A DNA stretch of 42,163 nt from assembly GCA_902636165.1 (NCBI GenBank), contig CACPQV010000003.1, forward strand, positions 1 to 42,163, in the 5' to 3' direction. The position numbers were made by a program, and so were the translations under genes. The notes beneath the pieces are model-generated. The model made no database searches, was not told the DNA's origin, and saw nothing but the letters and a program-made list of their open reading frames with translations. The stretch's first letter is position 1. Each line of letters starts with the position of its first letter. Positions 30,765 to 40,743 of the stretch are shown in pieces. The stretch is from an uncultured Pelagibacteraceae bacterium (lineage in GTDB: Bacteria; Pseudomonadota; Alphaproteobacteria; Pelagibacterales; Pelagibacteraceae).

Positions 30765-32222
30765 TTAGTCTCTAACTAATAGGTAATATATCAACCCTGA
30801 AACAAAAGCACCTATAATCCATGAAAATGACTGAAGGAATATTAAGTTTGAATTCCATATTGTAGAACTTGAAAATATAAAGCCAATTGCTAGTGCGTAA
30901 ACACCTCTCAAATGCCAGCCACCAGAATAATAATAGACACCATTTCTATCAAGAGAATAAATATCTTTATTAATTAAATCTCCTTTTTTTATAAAATAAA
31001 AATCAATTACCATTATTCCAAATAAAGGACCAAAGAAGGCTCCAAAGGTATCAATAAAAGACAAAATTCCAATTTGACTTAAAAATATTAACCAAAATGT
31101 ACCTATTAAAAAACCTAAAATTGAAATTATATAACTTGAACTTTTTAACGAAAGCGAAGATGGAAATAAATTTATTAATGTGTATTGAGAGGGGATAAAA
31201 TTTGCAATTAGATTTGTTGAAGCTGAAGCTATAATTATAAAAATTAAAACTAAATTTGTAATCAACAAATTATTAAACGAACCAATAATGTCAGTAGGAT
31301 TAGTCAATATTCTTGACAAATTTTCAGAGTTTTCCTTCAAAAAACCATCAGCACCCATTACAATAAATAAAGCGAAAAATGAAAAAATGATTAAATTAAT
31401 TATTAGACTTAAATTTCCTTTTTTTAGCTCGTTCTCATTTTTGACATATCTTGAAAAGTCACCAAAATTCAAAATGATAATTGAAAAATATGCAAAAATT
31501 GTACCTGTAACAGTTACTAATGGTCCAAGATTATTTGCAACGAAAAAATTCTTATAATCAAAATTATTTATAAAAATTCCAGTTGTGAGTTTTACATCAC
31601 TTAATAAAACAGAGAAAAAAAATAATATCATACCTAAATAAACTATAATTGCTGAAAATCTGATTATTTTTTTGTTAAAAATCATACCTATACTAAATAA
31701 AAATGTTTGAATAATTATAGTTATAATTAATGATAACCAATCAATTATATTCAATCCCAATAAAAATGTTAAAAAGATCTCTTGGTCTAATAAAGATGGT
31801 TGAATTGAAAAAATAATAATTCTTATCAAATAACCAAAAGCTTTTGATAAAAAATATGTTTGAATTCCAAACATAAAGATTCCAACCAATCCTCTTAAAA
31901 AACCAAAATATTTAGCTCCTATTATGCCTAGTGAGGATCTTAACAATACTACGAAAGGTAAACCAAATTTTTGAGATGGTTTACCAATCAAGTTTGAAAA
32001 CAAAAAAACTAATATTGATCCAAACAATGTTCCAAAAAAAACAATAGCCATATTTATTTCGTAAATAAGGTAAAGAGAAGTAATTAAGGAAAAACCAACT
32101 ACGCTTTGTATGTTTACACCCCAGAAACAAAATAAATCTTTCCAGTTCCAATTTTTGTTATTTGGGTTAACTGATACTAAGTCCCAATTAATAAGTGTTT
32201 TTTTTGATTTTTGTTGACTCAC
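30765..32222 (-). CDS. NCS1 family (cytosine/purine/hydantoin-type) permease
   Basis: 485 aa, ~12 TM, N-terminal NWNWKDLFCFWGVNIQ. Confidence 0.8.
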   Translation of the reverse strand: MSQQKSKKTLINWDLVSVNPNNKNWNWKDLFCFWGVNIQSVVGFSLITSLYLIYEINMAIVFFGTLFGSILVFLFSNLIGKPSQKFGLPFVVLLRSSLGIIGAKYFGFLRGLVGIFMFGIQTYFLSKAFGYLIRIIIFSIQPSLLDQEIFLTFLLGLNIIDWLSLIITIIIQTFLFSIGMIFNKKIIRFSAIIVYLGMILFFFSVLLSDVKLTTGIFINNFDYKNFFVANNLGPLVTVTGTIFAYFSIIILNFGDFSRYVKNENELKKGNLSLIINLIIFSFFALFIVMGADGFLKENSENLSRILTNPTDIIGSFNNLLITNLVLIFIIIASASTNLIANFIPSQYTLINLFPSSLSLKSSSYIISILGFLIGTFWLIFLSQIGILSFIDTFGAFFGPLFGIMVIDFYFIKKGDLINKDIYSLDRNGVYYYSGGWHLRGVYALAIGFIFSSSTIWNSNLIFLQSFSWIIGAFVSGLIYYLLVRD

Positions 32223-32247
32223 TTACTCAATATAAAACTTTAATCAA

Positions 32248-33600
32248 TTACTGTCCATATAAGAGAGTTGGTAACCAAAGAGCAATTTTAGGGAATATAA
32301 TAATCAAAATTAAACCTATAACTTGGAGCACCATAAATTGCATCATCCCATAATAAATATCTTTAAGATCCCATTCTGGCACAACTCCCTTCAAAAAATA
32401 TGCCGATAAAGCGACAGGAGGAGAAAGCCAGGCGGTTTGTAAATTGACTGCAACTAATATTGCAAACCAAGTTAAATTAAATTCTAATGCCTCCACTAAA
32501 GGTAAAATTATTGGAACAATAATCATTACAATTGGGACCCACTCTAAAGGCCAACCAAGTAAAAATATCATAACCATTATCATTGCTAAAATTAAATATT
32601 TATTCATTTCTAAACCTAACAAAAACTCAGTTAATAAAGTTGGAGTTCCTAATCTTGCAAAAACTGCACCAAAAAAATTTGAAGCTGCAACTAAAACCAT
32701 TATTAGTGCTGTAATTTCTAAAGTTTTGACTAGTGCTTCTTGTAATTTTGAAAGTGTTAATTTTTTATAAGCTAAGGAGAGTAGCAAAGCACCCATAGCA
32801 CCACATCCTGCTGCTTCTGTTGGAGTTGCAAAACCAAATAAAATACTTCCTAAAGCTGCAAAAACCAAAGCTGCAGGTGGGACTAATCCTAAAAAAAATT
32901 CAATCCAAACATCTTTCATGCTCGCAGCCCTCATTTCATCTGGCAGAACTGGTCCTAACTTTGGATTAATCATACATCTAATTGTAGTGTAACCTGCATA
33001 TAAACTAGCTAGTAGTATCCCAGGAATAATTGCTGCTGCAAACAAATCAATAACGGGTATCTCCATTATTGGTCCCATAACAACAAGCATAATGCTTGGT
33101 GGAATTAATATTCCCAAAGTTCCACCAGCAGTAATAGTGCCTGCTGCAAGTTTGACATCATAGCCTGATCTATTCATTGATTTTGCAGCCATAATTCCAA
33201 GAATTGTAACTGAAGCACCTACAATTCCTGTGGCAGCTGCAAATATTACAGAAACAAATAAAACTGCATAATATAATGACCCTTTAACTTTCGCTAGCAT
33301 CATTTGGAAAGCAGAGAACAATCTTTCCATAAGTCCAGCTTGCTCCATCATAATTCCCATAAACACAAATAGTGGAACGGCGGCGAGTGTCTGTTCGGTC
33401 ATTACCATTGAAAATTGAAGTGTCATTAAATAAAAAACTAATTTTCCAAAACCTAAATAACCAAAAACAAAACCTAAAAATATTAAAGTAAATGAAATCG
33501 GAAATCCCACAAAAATTGCAAACAGCATCACACCGACAAGAATAAATCCCAAAATTGCTGGATCAATAAACTCTGCTATCATTTGTTTTCTCCTGGCCAC
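32248..33600 (-). CDS. dctM: TRAP transporter large permease
   Basis: 450 aa DctM-like, GGTLGILIPPSIMLVVMG motif. Confidence 0.93.
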   Translation of the reverse strand: MARRKQMIAEFIDPAILGFILVGVMLFAIFVGFPISFTLIFLGFVFGYLGFGKLVFYLMTLQFSMVMTEQTLAAVPLFVFMGIMMEQAGLMERLFSAFQMMLAKVKGSLYYAVLFVSVIFAAATGIVGASVTILGIMAAKSMNRSGYDVKLAAGTITAGGTLGILIPPSIMLVVMGPIMEIPVIDLFAAAIIPGILLASLYAGYTTIRCMINPKLGPVLPDEMRAASMKDVWIEFFLGLVPPAALVFAALGSILFGFATPTEAAGCGAMGALLLSLAYKKLTLSKLQEALVKTLEITALIMVLVAASNFFGAVFARLGTPTLLTEFLLGLEMNKYLILAMIMVMIFLLGWPLEWVPIVMIIVPIILPLVEALEFNLTWFAILVAVNLQTAWLSPPVALSAYFLKGVVPEWDLKDIYYGMMQFMVLQVIGLILIIIFPKIALWLPTLLYGQ

Positions 33601-34193
33601 TCACCTTTTTTAGCAGCCCAGTAACTCTTAAATAATTCCGAAATACCTTGGATTAATAAAAATATAATGCCAATTAATAAACATGTTTTGATAGGCCACA
33701 TGTATGGCATCCAAGTTGTGTCCATACCTCTCTCACCTCTTTGAATTGACTCACCAACAAATCCAACTGTCATATATAAGAAAACAATTAAACCTGGAAA
33801 ATAAAAAAGAAGATATAACCAAAAGTCTATAAGTCCTTGATTTTTAGTTTTAAAATTTCTGTATAAAAAATCTGCTCTTATATGCACTCCTCTTGAAAGA
33901 GCATAACCTGCGCCTAACATAAAAAGAGCTCCGTATAAAAAACGACTTATATCATATGCCCAAATTGTAGGGGCTAAAAATAGTTTTCTTGCTAAAACTT
34001 CATAAGTCATAGCAAAAATTAATGGCATTAATATCCAACAAACGATATTACCAATCCATTTACTGAATCTATCAATATAAACAATTGATTTTGCCATCCA
34101 TGATGGCATATCTTCTGGCATTTTTCCTAAACCCCCTCGCCTTTCAGCAATCATTTCGTCAGATATATCAAGTTTGCTAGGTTCTTCTGCCAT
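33579..34193 (-). CDS. dctQ: TRAP transporter small permease
   Basis: DctQ-like four-TM protein, GYALSRGVHIRADFLY, overlaps dctM start. Confidence 0.9.
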   Translation of the reverse strand: MAEEPSKLDISDEMIAERRGGLGKMPEDMPSWMAKSIVYIDRFSKWIGNIVCWILMPLIFAMTYEVLARKLFLAPTIWAYDISRFLYGALFMLGAGYALSRGVHIRADFLYRNFKTKNQGLIDFWLYLLFYFPGLIVFLYMTVGFVGESIQRGERGMDTTWMPYMWPIKTCLLIGIIFLLIQGISELFKSYWAAKKGEWPGENK

Positions 34194-34212
34194 AAAATTC
34201 TAGTTAAAAAAA

Positions 34213-34244
34213 TTAGAGCGGGCTATACGAAAAAGCCCGCTCTA
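34213..34244 (-). terminator. Intrinsic terminator/attenuator between dctP and dctQ
   Basis: Minus-strand AGAGCGGGC...GCCCGCTCT GC-rich hairpin followed by AATTTTTTT. Confidence 0.88.
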
Positions 34245-34266
34245 AGAAATTAAGATTTACTTTTAT

Positions 34267-35361
34267 TTACTTTAATGTTGCAGCGTGAGCCATTCCTAGC
34301 TTCGCATTTGACATTTGAGCACCACTCCAGAAAGGAACAGCTATATCAGCAAAATTTTTCATAGAAGTATAGACTTCATTAAAAAATTTATTTTCAGCAG
34401 CATTTTTATTTAAAGATGCTTTTGCTGCAGCCATATATTCTGTGAAATAATCTGAAGGTGTATCCTCTAAAATTACTCCATGTTTAGTGGTAAGCTCTTG
34501 TAAAGCTTTTCCATTTTCATAGATTCTATAACTTAGAGATTTTGCTAATGATGCATTAGCAGCCACTTCAAGAGATTTTTTCTCATGATCGCTCATCGCA
34601 TTATAAGTTTTTCCAGTAATATAAAAGTCAGCATTTACGACTACTTGGTGCAAACCTTGTAAGTAGTAGTGCTTTAATACTTTTTGGAAACCAAACGTTA
34701 AATCTGGTTTTGGACAACACCACTCAGCAGCATCAATAGTTCCTGCTTCTAAAGCTGGTAGAATGTCTCCACCGCCCATAGCGACTGATGCTATACCAAT
34801 ATCTTTATATGTTTGTCCTGGAATTCCTGGAGGAGTTCTGAACTTATATTTTCTAAAGTCAGCCATATCTTTAATTGGTTTTGGAAACCAACCTAAAGCT
34901 TCTGGACCAACTGGTTGAATCATAAATCCTTTGATATCTCTTCCCATTTCTTTCCATAATCTGTCGTATAACTCTTTTCCTCCACCATACTGGAACCATG
35001 ATAAGAACGCGATGTTGTCAATACCAACACCACCACCAGCTACTGGCGAACCAAATAACATCGCAGCAGGGTGGTCACCTGACCAATAGTGTGTCCAAGC
35101 GAATCCACAATCAATCAAACCTTTGTCAACAGCATCAAGAGTTTCTTTAACTCCGACAACTGCGCCTGCAGGTAAAATTTCAAACTTTAACGAACCACTT
35201 GTTAAAGTTGTAACAGTGTCAGTAAAGTCTTTTAACATCTTAACTTCATCAGCTTTAGTGTTTAGAACTGTCTGACATTTTAGTGTTTTTGCAGCATTAG
35301 CACTAGATGCAAAACCAAGTACCAAAACGGTTGCAAACAACATTGAAATGATTTTTTTCAT
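34267..35361 (-). CDS. dctP: TRAP transporter solute-binding protein
   Basis: Signal peptide, DctP family; ...GGGDILPALEAGTIDAAEWCCP... Confidence 0.93.
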   Translation of the reverse strand: MKKIISMLFATVLVLGFASSANAAKTLKCQTVLNTKADEVKMLKDFTDTVTTLTSGSLKFEILPAGAVVGVKETLDAVDKGLIDCGFAWTHYWSGDHPAAMLFGSPVAGGGVGIDNIAFLSWFQYGGGKELYDRLWKEMGRDIKGFMIQPVGPEALGWFPKPIKDMADFRKYKFRTPPGIPGQTYKDIGIASVAMGGGDILPALEAGTIDAAEWCCPKPDLTFGFQKVLKHYYLQGLHQVVVNADFYITGKTYNAMSDHEKKSLEVAANASLAKSLSYRIYENGKALQELTTKHGVILEDTPSDYFTEYMAAAKASLNKNAAENKFFNEVYTSMKNFADIAVPFWSGAQMSNAKLGMAHAATLK

Positions 35362-35378
35362 TATTATTCCTATAGTTA

Positions 35379-35390
35379 GTTAAATTTAAC
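35379..35390. promoter_or_regulatory. Palindrome GTTAAATTTAAC upstream of dctP, in the dctP/GMC divergent promoter region
   Basis: Perfect 12-bp palindrome 18 nt upstream of the dctP start. Confidence 0.3.
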
Positions 35391-35494
35391 AATTACATAC
35401 AATCAGAAAAACAAAGTTCACACAAGTGACAATTGTTTAATATGAGTGTAAAGATGTTTTAATGAGATTAATAAAAAAAACTATTCAACTATAG

Positions 35495-37090
35495 ATGGAA
35501 AATTTTGATTTTATAATTTTAGGTGCTGGGTCTGCAGGATGTGTTCTTGCTAACAGACTATCAGAAAATACAAAAAACAAGGTTCTTTTAATTGAGGCAG
35601 GTGGAAAAGATATTTATCCATGGATACATATTCCAGTTGGATATTTTAAAACTATGCACAACCCCTCGGTTGATTGGTGTTATAAAACCGAACCAGACAA
35701 AACAATGAACAATCGTTCTATTCGTTATCCAAGAGGAAAAACTTTAGGTGGAAGCTCAGCGATAAATGGATTGTTATATATTAGAGGTCAAAGTAGAGAC
35801 TATGATATCTGGCGCCAGCTTGGTAATGCAGGGTGGGGTTGGGATGACGTTCTTCCTTACTTTATTAAAGCTGAAGATCAAGAACGTGGGAAAGACGATT
35901 ATCATGGTGTAGGTGGACCCCTATCTGTTTCAGATCAAAGAATTCAGTTACCCTTATTGAATGAGTTTCAAAATGCAGCTGAGGAATTTGGTATTCCAAA
36001 AACCAAAGATTTTAACACTGGTGACAATCATGGGTGTGGATACTTTCAAGTAACTGAGAAAGATGGTTTTAGGTGTAGTACTGCCGTTGGTTATCTAAAT
36101 CCAATTAAAAACAGAGATAATTTAAAGATTGTAACTAATGCCCATGTAAAGAAAATAAACTTTGAAAACAAAACTGCTAAAAATGTTGAGTACTGGCAAG
36201 GAAATGAACTTAAAAAAGTTTTAGCTAACAAAGAAATAATACTTTCATCTGGTTCTATTGGTTCTCCTCAAATTTTACAAGCATCCGGTATAGGTAATTC
36301 AGAAAATCTTAAAGATTTAGGTATAGATATGGTGCATGATTTAAAAGGAGTTGGAGAAAATTTGCAAGATCATTTAATGTTTAGACCAATTTATAAAGTT
36401 CATGGACTTAAATCATTAAATAAAAAAATAAATAGTTTTTTTGGAAAATTAATGATTGGTCTGGAATACATTTTTAATAGAAGTGGACCAATGACAATGG
36501 GTGCTAGTCAAATGTGTATGTTTGCAAAAAGTGAACCATCTTTAGAGTTGCCAGATCTTCAGTGGCACGTTCAACCTATGAGCATGGATACTTTAGGTGC
36601 TACAAAAAATCATGACTTCCATGCATTTACACCTACAGTAGCTAATATAAGACCAACTAGTAGAGGTTATGTAAATATTGTTAATAAAGACTCAAGAATT
36701 TATGCTAAGGTAAAACTTAATTATCTTTCTACCGAACATGATCGTATGGTTGCTGCTAAAGGTTTAAAACTAACAAGAAAAATTGTAATGGAATCAGAAA
36801 CTTTTAAGAAATATAAACCGGAAGAATATAGACCTGGAATAGACATTAATGATGATGAAGAGATTGTAAAAGCTGGATCCGATTATGCACAAACTATTTT
36901 TCATCCAGTAGGAACATGTAAAATGGGACAAGATGAAATGTCAGTTGTTGATGAAAAACTCAAAGTGAAAGGTTTAAATAATCTTAGAGTCATAGATGCA
37001 TCAATTATGCCAAATATAACTTCAGGTAATACAAATGCACCTACAATAATGATTGCAGAAAAAGGTGCAGATATGATACTGAGAGGTTAA
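35495..37090 (+). CDS. GMC family FAD oxidoreductase (choline dehydrogenase-like)
   Basis: [41 protein letters not shown] motifs. Confidence 0.93.
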   Translation: MENFDFIILGAGSAGCVLANRLSENTKNKVLLIEAGGKDIYPWIHIPVGYFKTMHNPSVDWCYKTEPDKTMNNRSIRYPRGKTLGGSSAINGLLYIRGQSRDYDIWRQLGNAGWGWDDVLPYFIKAEDQERGKDDYHGVGGPLSVSDQRIQLPLLNEFQNAAEEFGIPKTKDFNTGDNHGCGYFQVTEKDGFRCSTAVGYLNPIKNRDNLKIVTNAHVKKINFENKTAKNVEYWQGNELKKVLANKEIILSSGSIGSPQILQASGIGNSENLKDLGIDMVHDLKGVGENLQDHLMFRPIYKVHGLKSLNKKINSFFGKLMIGLEYIFNRSGPMTMGASQMCMFAKSEPSLELPDLQWHVQPMSMDTLGATKNHDFHAFTPTVANIRPTSRGYVNIVNKDSRIYAKVKLNYLSTEHDRMVAAKGLKLTRKIVMESETFKKYKPEEYRPGIDINDDEEIVKAGSDYAQTIFHPVGTCKMGQDEMSVVDEKLKVKGLNNLRVIDASIMPNITSGNTNAPTIMIAEKGADMILRG

Positions 37091-37683
37091 TGTTCGCTGA
37101 TTTAATCACACCAGAACAAATAACTATTTTAACACAAATAATTTTAATTGATTTAGTTTTAGCAGGCGATAATGCAATCATAATTGGAATGGTTGCTTCT
37201 AAATTTCCATTAGAACAAAGAAAAAAAATCATTTTTTGGGGAATAGGAGGAGCGGTTGTTTTACGAATAATCTTAACTTTATTAACTGCTTACTTATTAC
37301 AAATTACTGGCTTAAGATTGCTCGGTGGATTGCTTCTACTATACATAGTCTATAAACTTTATATTGATGTAATTAAAGGCTCAGATCACCAAAATAATGT
37401 TAAAGTAGACAATTCGAGTTTCTTAAAAGCTATTTGGACAATTCTGTTAGCTGATTTTACAATGAGCTTAGATAATGTCTTGGGAGTTGCTGGAGCGGCA
37501 GGGGATCATTATTACTTATTAATTTTTGGACTTGTTTTATCGATCATACTAATGGCAACAGCAGCAACTTTAATATCTAGTTGGATCAAAAAATATAAAT
37601 GGATAGCTTGGGCTGGTCTTTTAGCCATTCTAATTGTTGCTATTGAGTTGATTTACACAGATATTAAAATATTATTTTTATAA
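37090..37683 (+). CDS. TerC/YjbE family integral membrane protein
   Basis: LAGDNAIIIGM and SLDNVLGVAG motifs; TAATG junction with the GMC gene. Confidence 0.87.
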   Translation: MFADLITPEQITILTQIILIDLVLAGDNAIIIGMVASKFPLEQRKKIIFWGIGGAVVLRIILTLLTAYLLQITGLRLLGGLLLLYIVYKLYIDVIKGSDHQNNVKVDNSSFLKAIWTILLADFTMSLDNVLGVAGAAGDHYYLLIFGLVLSIILMATAATLISSWIKKYKWIAWAGLLAILIVAIELIYTDIKILFL

Positions 37684-38450
37684 TGTTCTTAAAAAAATAT
37701 AATCTTCAAAATAAAACTGCAGTAGTTACTGGCGCAGGCAAAGGAATTGGAAGAGCATGTGCTATTGCACTTGCTGAAGCAGGAGCAAATTTAATTATCA
37801 TAAGTAGAACTAAAAAAGATTTAGATAGCGTGTCGAAGGTAATTAAGAAATTTAAATCAAAATGTAAATCATATGTTTGTGACATAACTAATTACAATGA
37901 GATTAGTATTATAATTAACAGGCTCCCAAAAATTGACATCTTAATTAACAATGCAGGAAATAATATTCCAGAACACTTTACAAAAGTGAAAACAAAAAAC
38001 ATGGAATATCTTGTCAAGATTAATACTATTGCAACTTTTAACCTTGCTCAATTATGTGCTTTAAAAATGATTAAGTCAAAAAATAGAAAAAAAATCGGTG
38101 GTTCAATTGTAAACATGTCTTCTCAAATGGGTCATGTCGGAGGACCTATAAGAAGTGTGTACAATATGACAAAATTTGGTTTAGAAGGTCTTACAAAAGG
38201 AATGTCCATTGATCTTGCAAAATATAATATAAGGGTAAATACTGTTTGTCCTACATTTGTTGTAACTCCAATGACGAAAAAATTTTTAAAAAGTAAAAAA
38301 TTTAAAAAAGAAGTTTTAGGCAATATACCACTTGGAAGATTTGCTGAGTTGTCTGATGTAGCTTCTGCTGCTGTCTTTTTAGCATCCGATGCGGCTTCGA
38401 TGATAACAGGAACTTCATTATTGGTTGATGGTGGATGGACTGCAAAATAA
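37683..38450 (+). CDS. SDR family oxidoreductase
   Basis: TGAGKGIGRA, NNAGN, YNMTK motifs. Confidence 0.9.
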   Translation: MFLKKYNLQNKTAVVTGAGKGIGRACAIALAEAGANLIIISRTKKDLDSVSKVIKKFKSKCKSYVCDITNYNEISIIINRLPKIDILINNAGNNIPEHFTKVKTKNMEYLVKINTIATFNLAQLCALKMIKSKNRKKIGGSIVNMSSQMGHVGGPIRSVYNMTKFGLEGLTKGMSIDLAKYNIRVNTVCPTFVVTPMTKKFLKSKKFKKEVLGNIPLGRFAELSDVASAAVFLASDAASMITGTSLLVDGGWTAK

Positions 38451-39241
38451 TATCTAAAATAATATTCTTTATAATTCTTTCTTCTATAACACAACTTAAG
38501 GCTGTTGAGTTTAAAGGTAAATTTCTACAAGGACATTACATAATTGGTTTAACTGATCCAAAAGCACAAATACTTATTGGAAAGAAAAGAGTAAAAGTTT
38601 CAAATGACGGATATTTTGTATTTGGAATAGACAGAGATAGAAAGTTTGATGTAACTATTACAAAAATTCTAAATGGGAAAAAAGAAAAAATAATCAAAAA
38701 AGTTTTAAAAAGAAAATATAATATTCAAAGGATCGACGGCTTGGAAGAAAGTAAAGTTACTCCACCTGAGTCAGTCTATAAAAGGATAAAAGAGGAAAAT
38801 AACAGAATTGGAAAAGCAAGAGCAATAAACTCTGATTTACCCTTTTTTAAAAACCAATTTATTATGCCAGTTGATGGTATCATTAGTGGTGTTTATGGAA
38901 GTCAAAGAATTTTGAATGGTAAACCTAAATGGCCTCACTACGGAATTGATATTGCTGCAAAAAAAGGGACGATGATTAAATCATCTGCCTCTGGCACTGT
39001 GACTATGGCTGAAGATGATTTGTATTACACTGGTGGTACAATTATAATGGATCATGGTCATGGTATTTCTACAATTTATTCACATCTTGAAAATGTAATG
39101 GTTTCTGTTGGAGATGAAATCAATCAAGGGGATATTATTGGAACTGTTGGATCCACTGGTAGATCTACAGGCCCGCACTTAGATTTTAGGGTAAATTGGT
39201 TTCAAACAAGGCTTGATCCAATGTCCTTGTTAAATTTATAA
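38435..39241 (+). CDS. M23 family metallopeptidase (HLD variant)
   Basis: HYGIDIAAKKGT and TGRSTGPHLDFRVNW motifs, N-terminal signal-like segment. Confidence 0.85.
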   Translation: MDCKIISKIIFFIILSSITQLKAVEFKGKFLQGHYIIGLTDPKAQILIGKKRVKVSNDGYFVFGIDRDRKFDVTITKILNGKKEKIIKKVLKRKYNIQRIDGLEESKVTPPESVYKRIKEENNRIGKARAINSDLPFFKNQFIMPVDGIISGVYGSQRILNGKPKWPHYGIDIAAKKGTMIKSSASGTVTMAEDDLYYTGGTIIMDHGHGISTIYSHLENVMVSVGDEINQGDIIGTVGSTGRSTGPHLDFRVNWFQTRLDPMSLLNL

Positions 39242-39246
39242 AATGA

Positions 39247-39402
39247 ATGTTGATTTTTGAAAAATTTAAAAATTTTTTGTCTAAAAGCAAATGGGGAAGA
39301 TATATCTTAGTAGGCGGCTTTACTTTTTTTTTAATTAAAGGGTTGGTTTGGCTAGTAATTTTTTTAATTGCTGGTTTTAGTTTGATAAATTTTGGATCAT
39401 AA
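39247..39402 (+). CDS. 51-aa membrane protein (not in supplied ORF track)
   Basis: MLIFEKFKNFLSKSKWGRYILVGGFTFFLIKGLVWLVIFLIAGFSLINFGS*; amphipathic N-terminus plus hydrophobic region. Confidence 0.6.
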   Translation: MLIFEKFKNFLSKSKWGRYILVGGFTFFLIKGLVWLVIFLIAGFSLINFGS

Positions 39403-39416
39403 AATATAATCATTCA

Positions 39417-39845
39417 ATGGAAGTTGAGAATCAAAATAATTCTGAATTTAAAGTAGTAGGTTTAACAATGGAAAAACTATCTATTTATTATGGGATATTT
39501 TTAATTTTATGGGGAGTAATAGTTAGTTTTATTAGTGGAAGTGGCTCAATGACTTCGTATATTCCATCTATTTTAGGAGTTCCGATTTTAATTTTTTCAT
39601 ATCTTTCAATTAAATTTGTTTCTAAGAAAAAAATGTTTATGCATATTGTAGTATTGTTTGGATTAATCATTTTTTTAGGTGGTCTTGATTTTATTAGATC
39701 ATTAATTACTGGGAATGCTTTTAGTAATTTCTATGCTGACTTATCAAAAATAATGATGATGATAACTGGTTTATTTTTTACTTATCAATGTATTAGATCA
39801 TTTATTCATGCGAGAAAAATTAGAGAAATAGGTAGTGTTGAATGA
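39417..39845 (+). CDS. Hypothetical multi-TM membrane protein
   Basis: 142 aa, about four hydrophobic segments; overlaps the next gene by 4 nt. Confidence 0.6.
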   Translation: MEVENQNNSEFKVVGLTMEKLSIYYGIFLILWGVIVSFISGSGSMTSYIPSILGVPILIFSYLSIKFVSKKKMFMHIVVLFGLIIFLGGLDFIRSLITGNAFSNFYADLSKIMMMITGLFFTYQCIRSFIHARKIREIGSVE

Positions 39846-40615
39846 GTAAATTGTTAGAGAAAACCTCTAATAAACTTGTAAAAGCATTTCTTAAAAGTAA
39901 GATTATTGCTCCAATTCCATCTAAATACACAAAAAAACTTCATGAGGCTCAAAAATTAAGAAAATTATGCGAAAGCAAAATTAAATTACCGGTCATAGGC
40001 TTTAAAGCTGCTGGTACAGGAATACCTTTAATTAAAAAGTTTAAAGAAAAAGAACCCTTTTATGCCTCAGTTTATAAAAGAAATTTTTTGAAAAGTGGCA
40101 AAGGTGTAAAAATAAATAAAGCTACTTTAGGAATTGAACTAGAGGTTTGTTATAAAATCAAAAAATCTTTTTTTTCTTCTAAAGGATCAGTCACAATGAA
40201 AAATATATCTAAATATATTTCACATATGGCACCTTGTATTGAAGTAGTTGGTTATAGACAAAGAAAAAAAGGAATTACCTCATTTGGTGATTTATGCAGC
40301 GATTTTGGTGCAAATGTAAAGTTTTTAGTTGGAGCAACAAAAAGATATAAAAGAATTAATATTGGTAATTTAAAAACAAATATTTCAAATAAAAAAGTAA
40401 ATCAAAGTGTAAATGGTAATACAAATACTGTTTATATTAACCCACTAAATTCACTAAGATTTGTATTAAGTAAAGTCAAAAAAGATAAAATAAATCTAAA
40501 TAAAGATTTTTGGGTTTTTACTGGTTCCTCAGTGGGAGTTGTTCCAATTAAGAGTAAAGGTCTTTATATTGGTAAAATTGATAAATTGGGAACAGTCAAA
40601 ACAATGATAAAATAA
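39842..40615 (+). CDS. 2-keto-4-pentenoate hydratase-like protein (FAH-type fold)
   Basis: KLRKLCESKIKLPVIGFKAAGTG, LGIELEVCYKI, FVFTGSSVGVVPI-like hydratase pattern. Confidence 0.65.
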   Translation: MSKLLEKTSNKLVKAFLKSKIIAPIPSKYTKKLHEAQKLRKLCESKIKLPVIGFKAAGTGIPLIKKFKEKEPFYASVYKRNFLKSGKGVKINKATLGIELEVCYKIKKSFFSSKGSVTMKNISKYISHMAPCIEVVGYRQRKKGITSFGDLCSDFGANVKFLVGATKRYKRINIGNLKTNISNKKVNQSVNGNTNTVYINPLNSLRFVLSKVKKDKINLNKDFWVFTGSSVGVVPIKSKGLYIGKIDKLGTVKTMIK

Positions 40616-40618
40616 AAC

Positions 40619-40738
40619 ATGCAAACATTAATTCTACTGGCTTTGGTAATTGTTATTGCTTGGGTATTATTCAGGCCTTTTACTAAAAATGAAATTGATA
40701 AATACAATGATAAAAACTGGCCAGATATGAATTTTTAA
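40619..40738 (+). CDS. Unlisted 39-aa single-TM microprotein (family A, copy 2)
   Basis: MQTLILLALVIVIAWVLFRPFTKNEIDKYNDKNWPDMNF*; same length and motif register as the ORF at 20139-20258. Confidence 0.65.
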   Translation: MQTLILLALVIVIAWVLFRPFTKNEIDKYNDKNWPDMNF

Positions 40739-40743
40739 AGATC

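Noticed and set aside
37041-37232. Minus-strand 63-aa ORF at the GMC/TerC junction
   Set aside because: Antisense to two supported genes with a TAATG junction.
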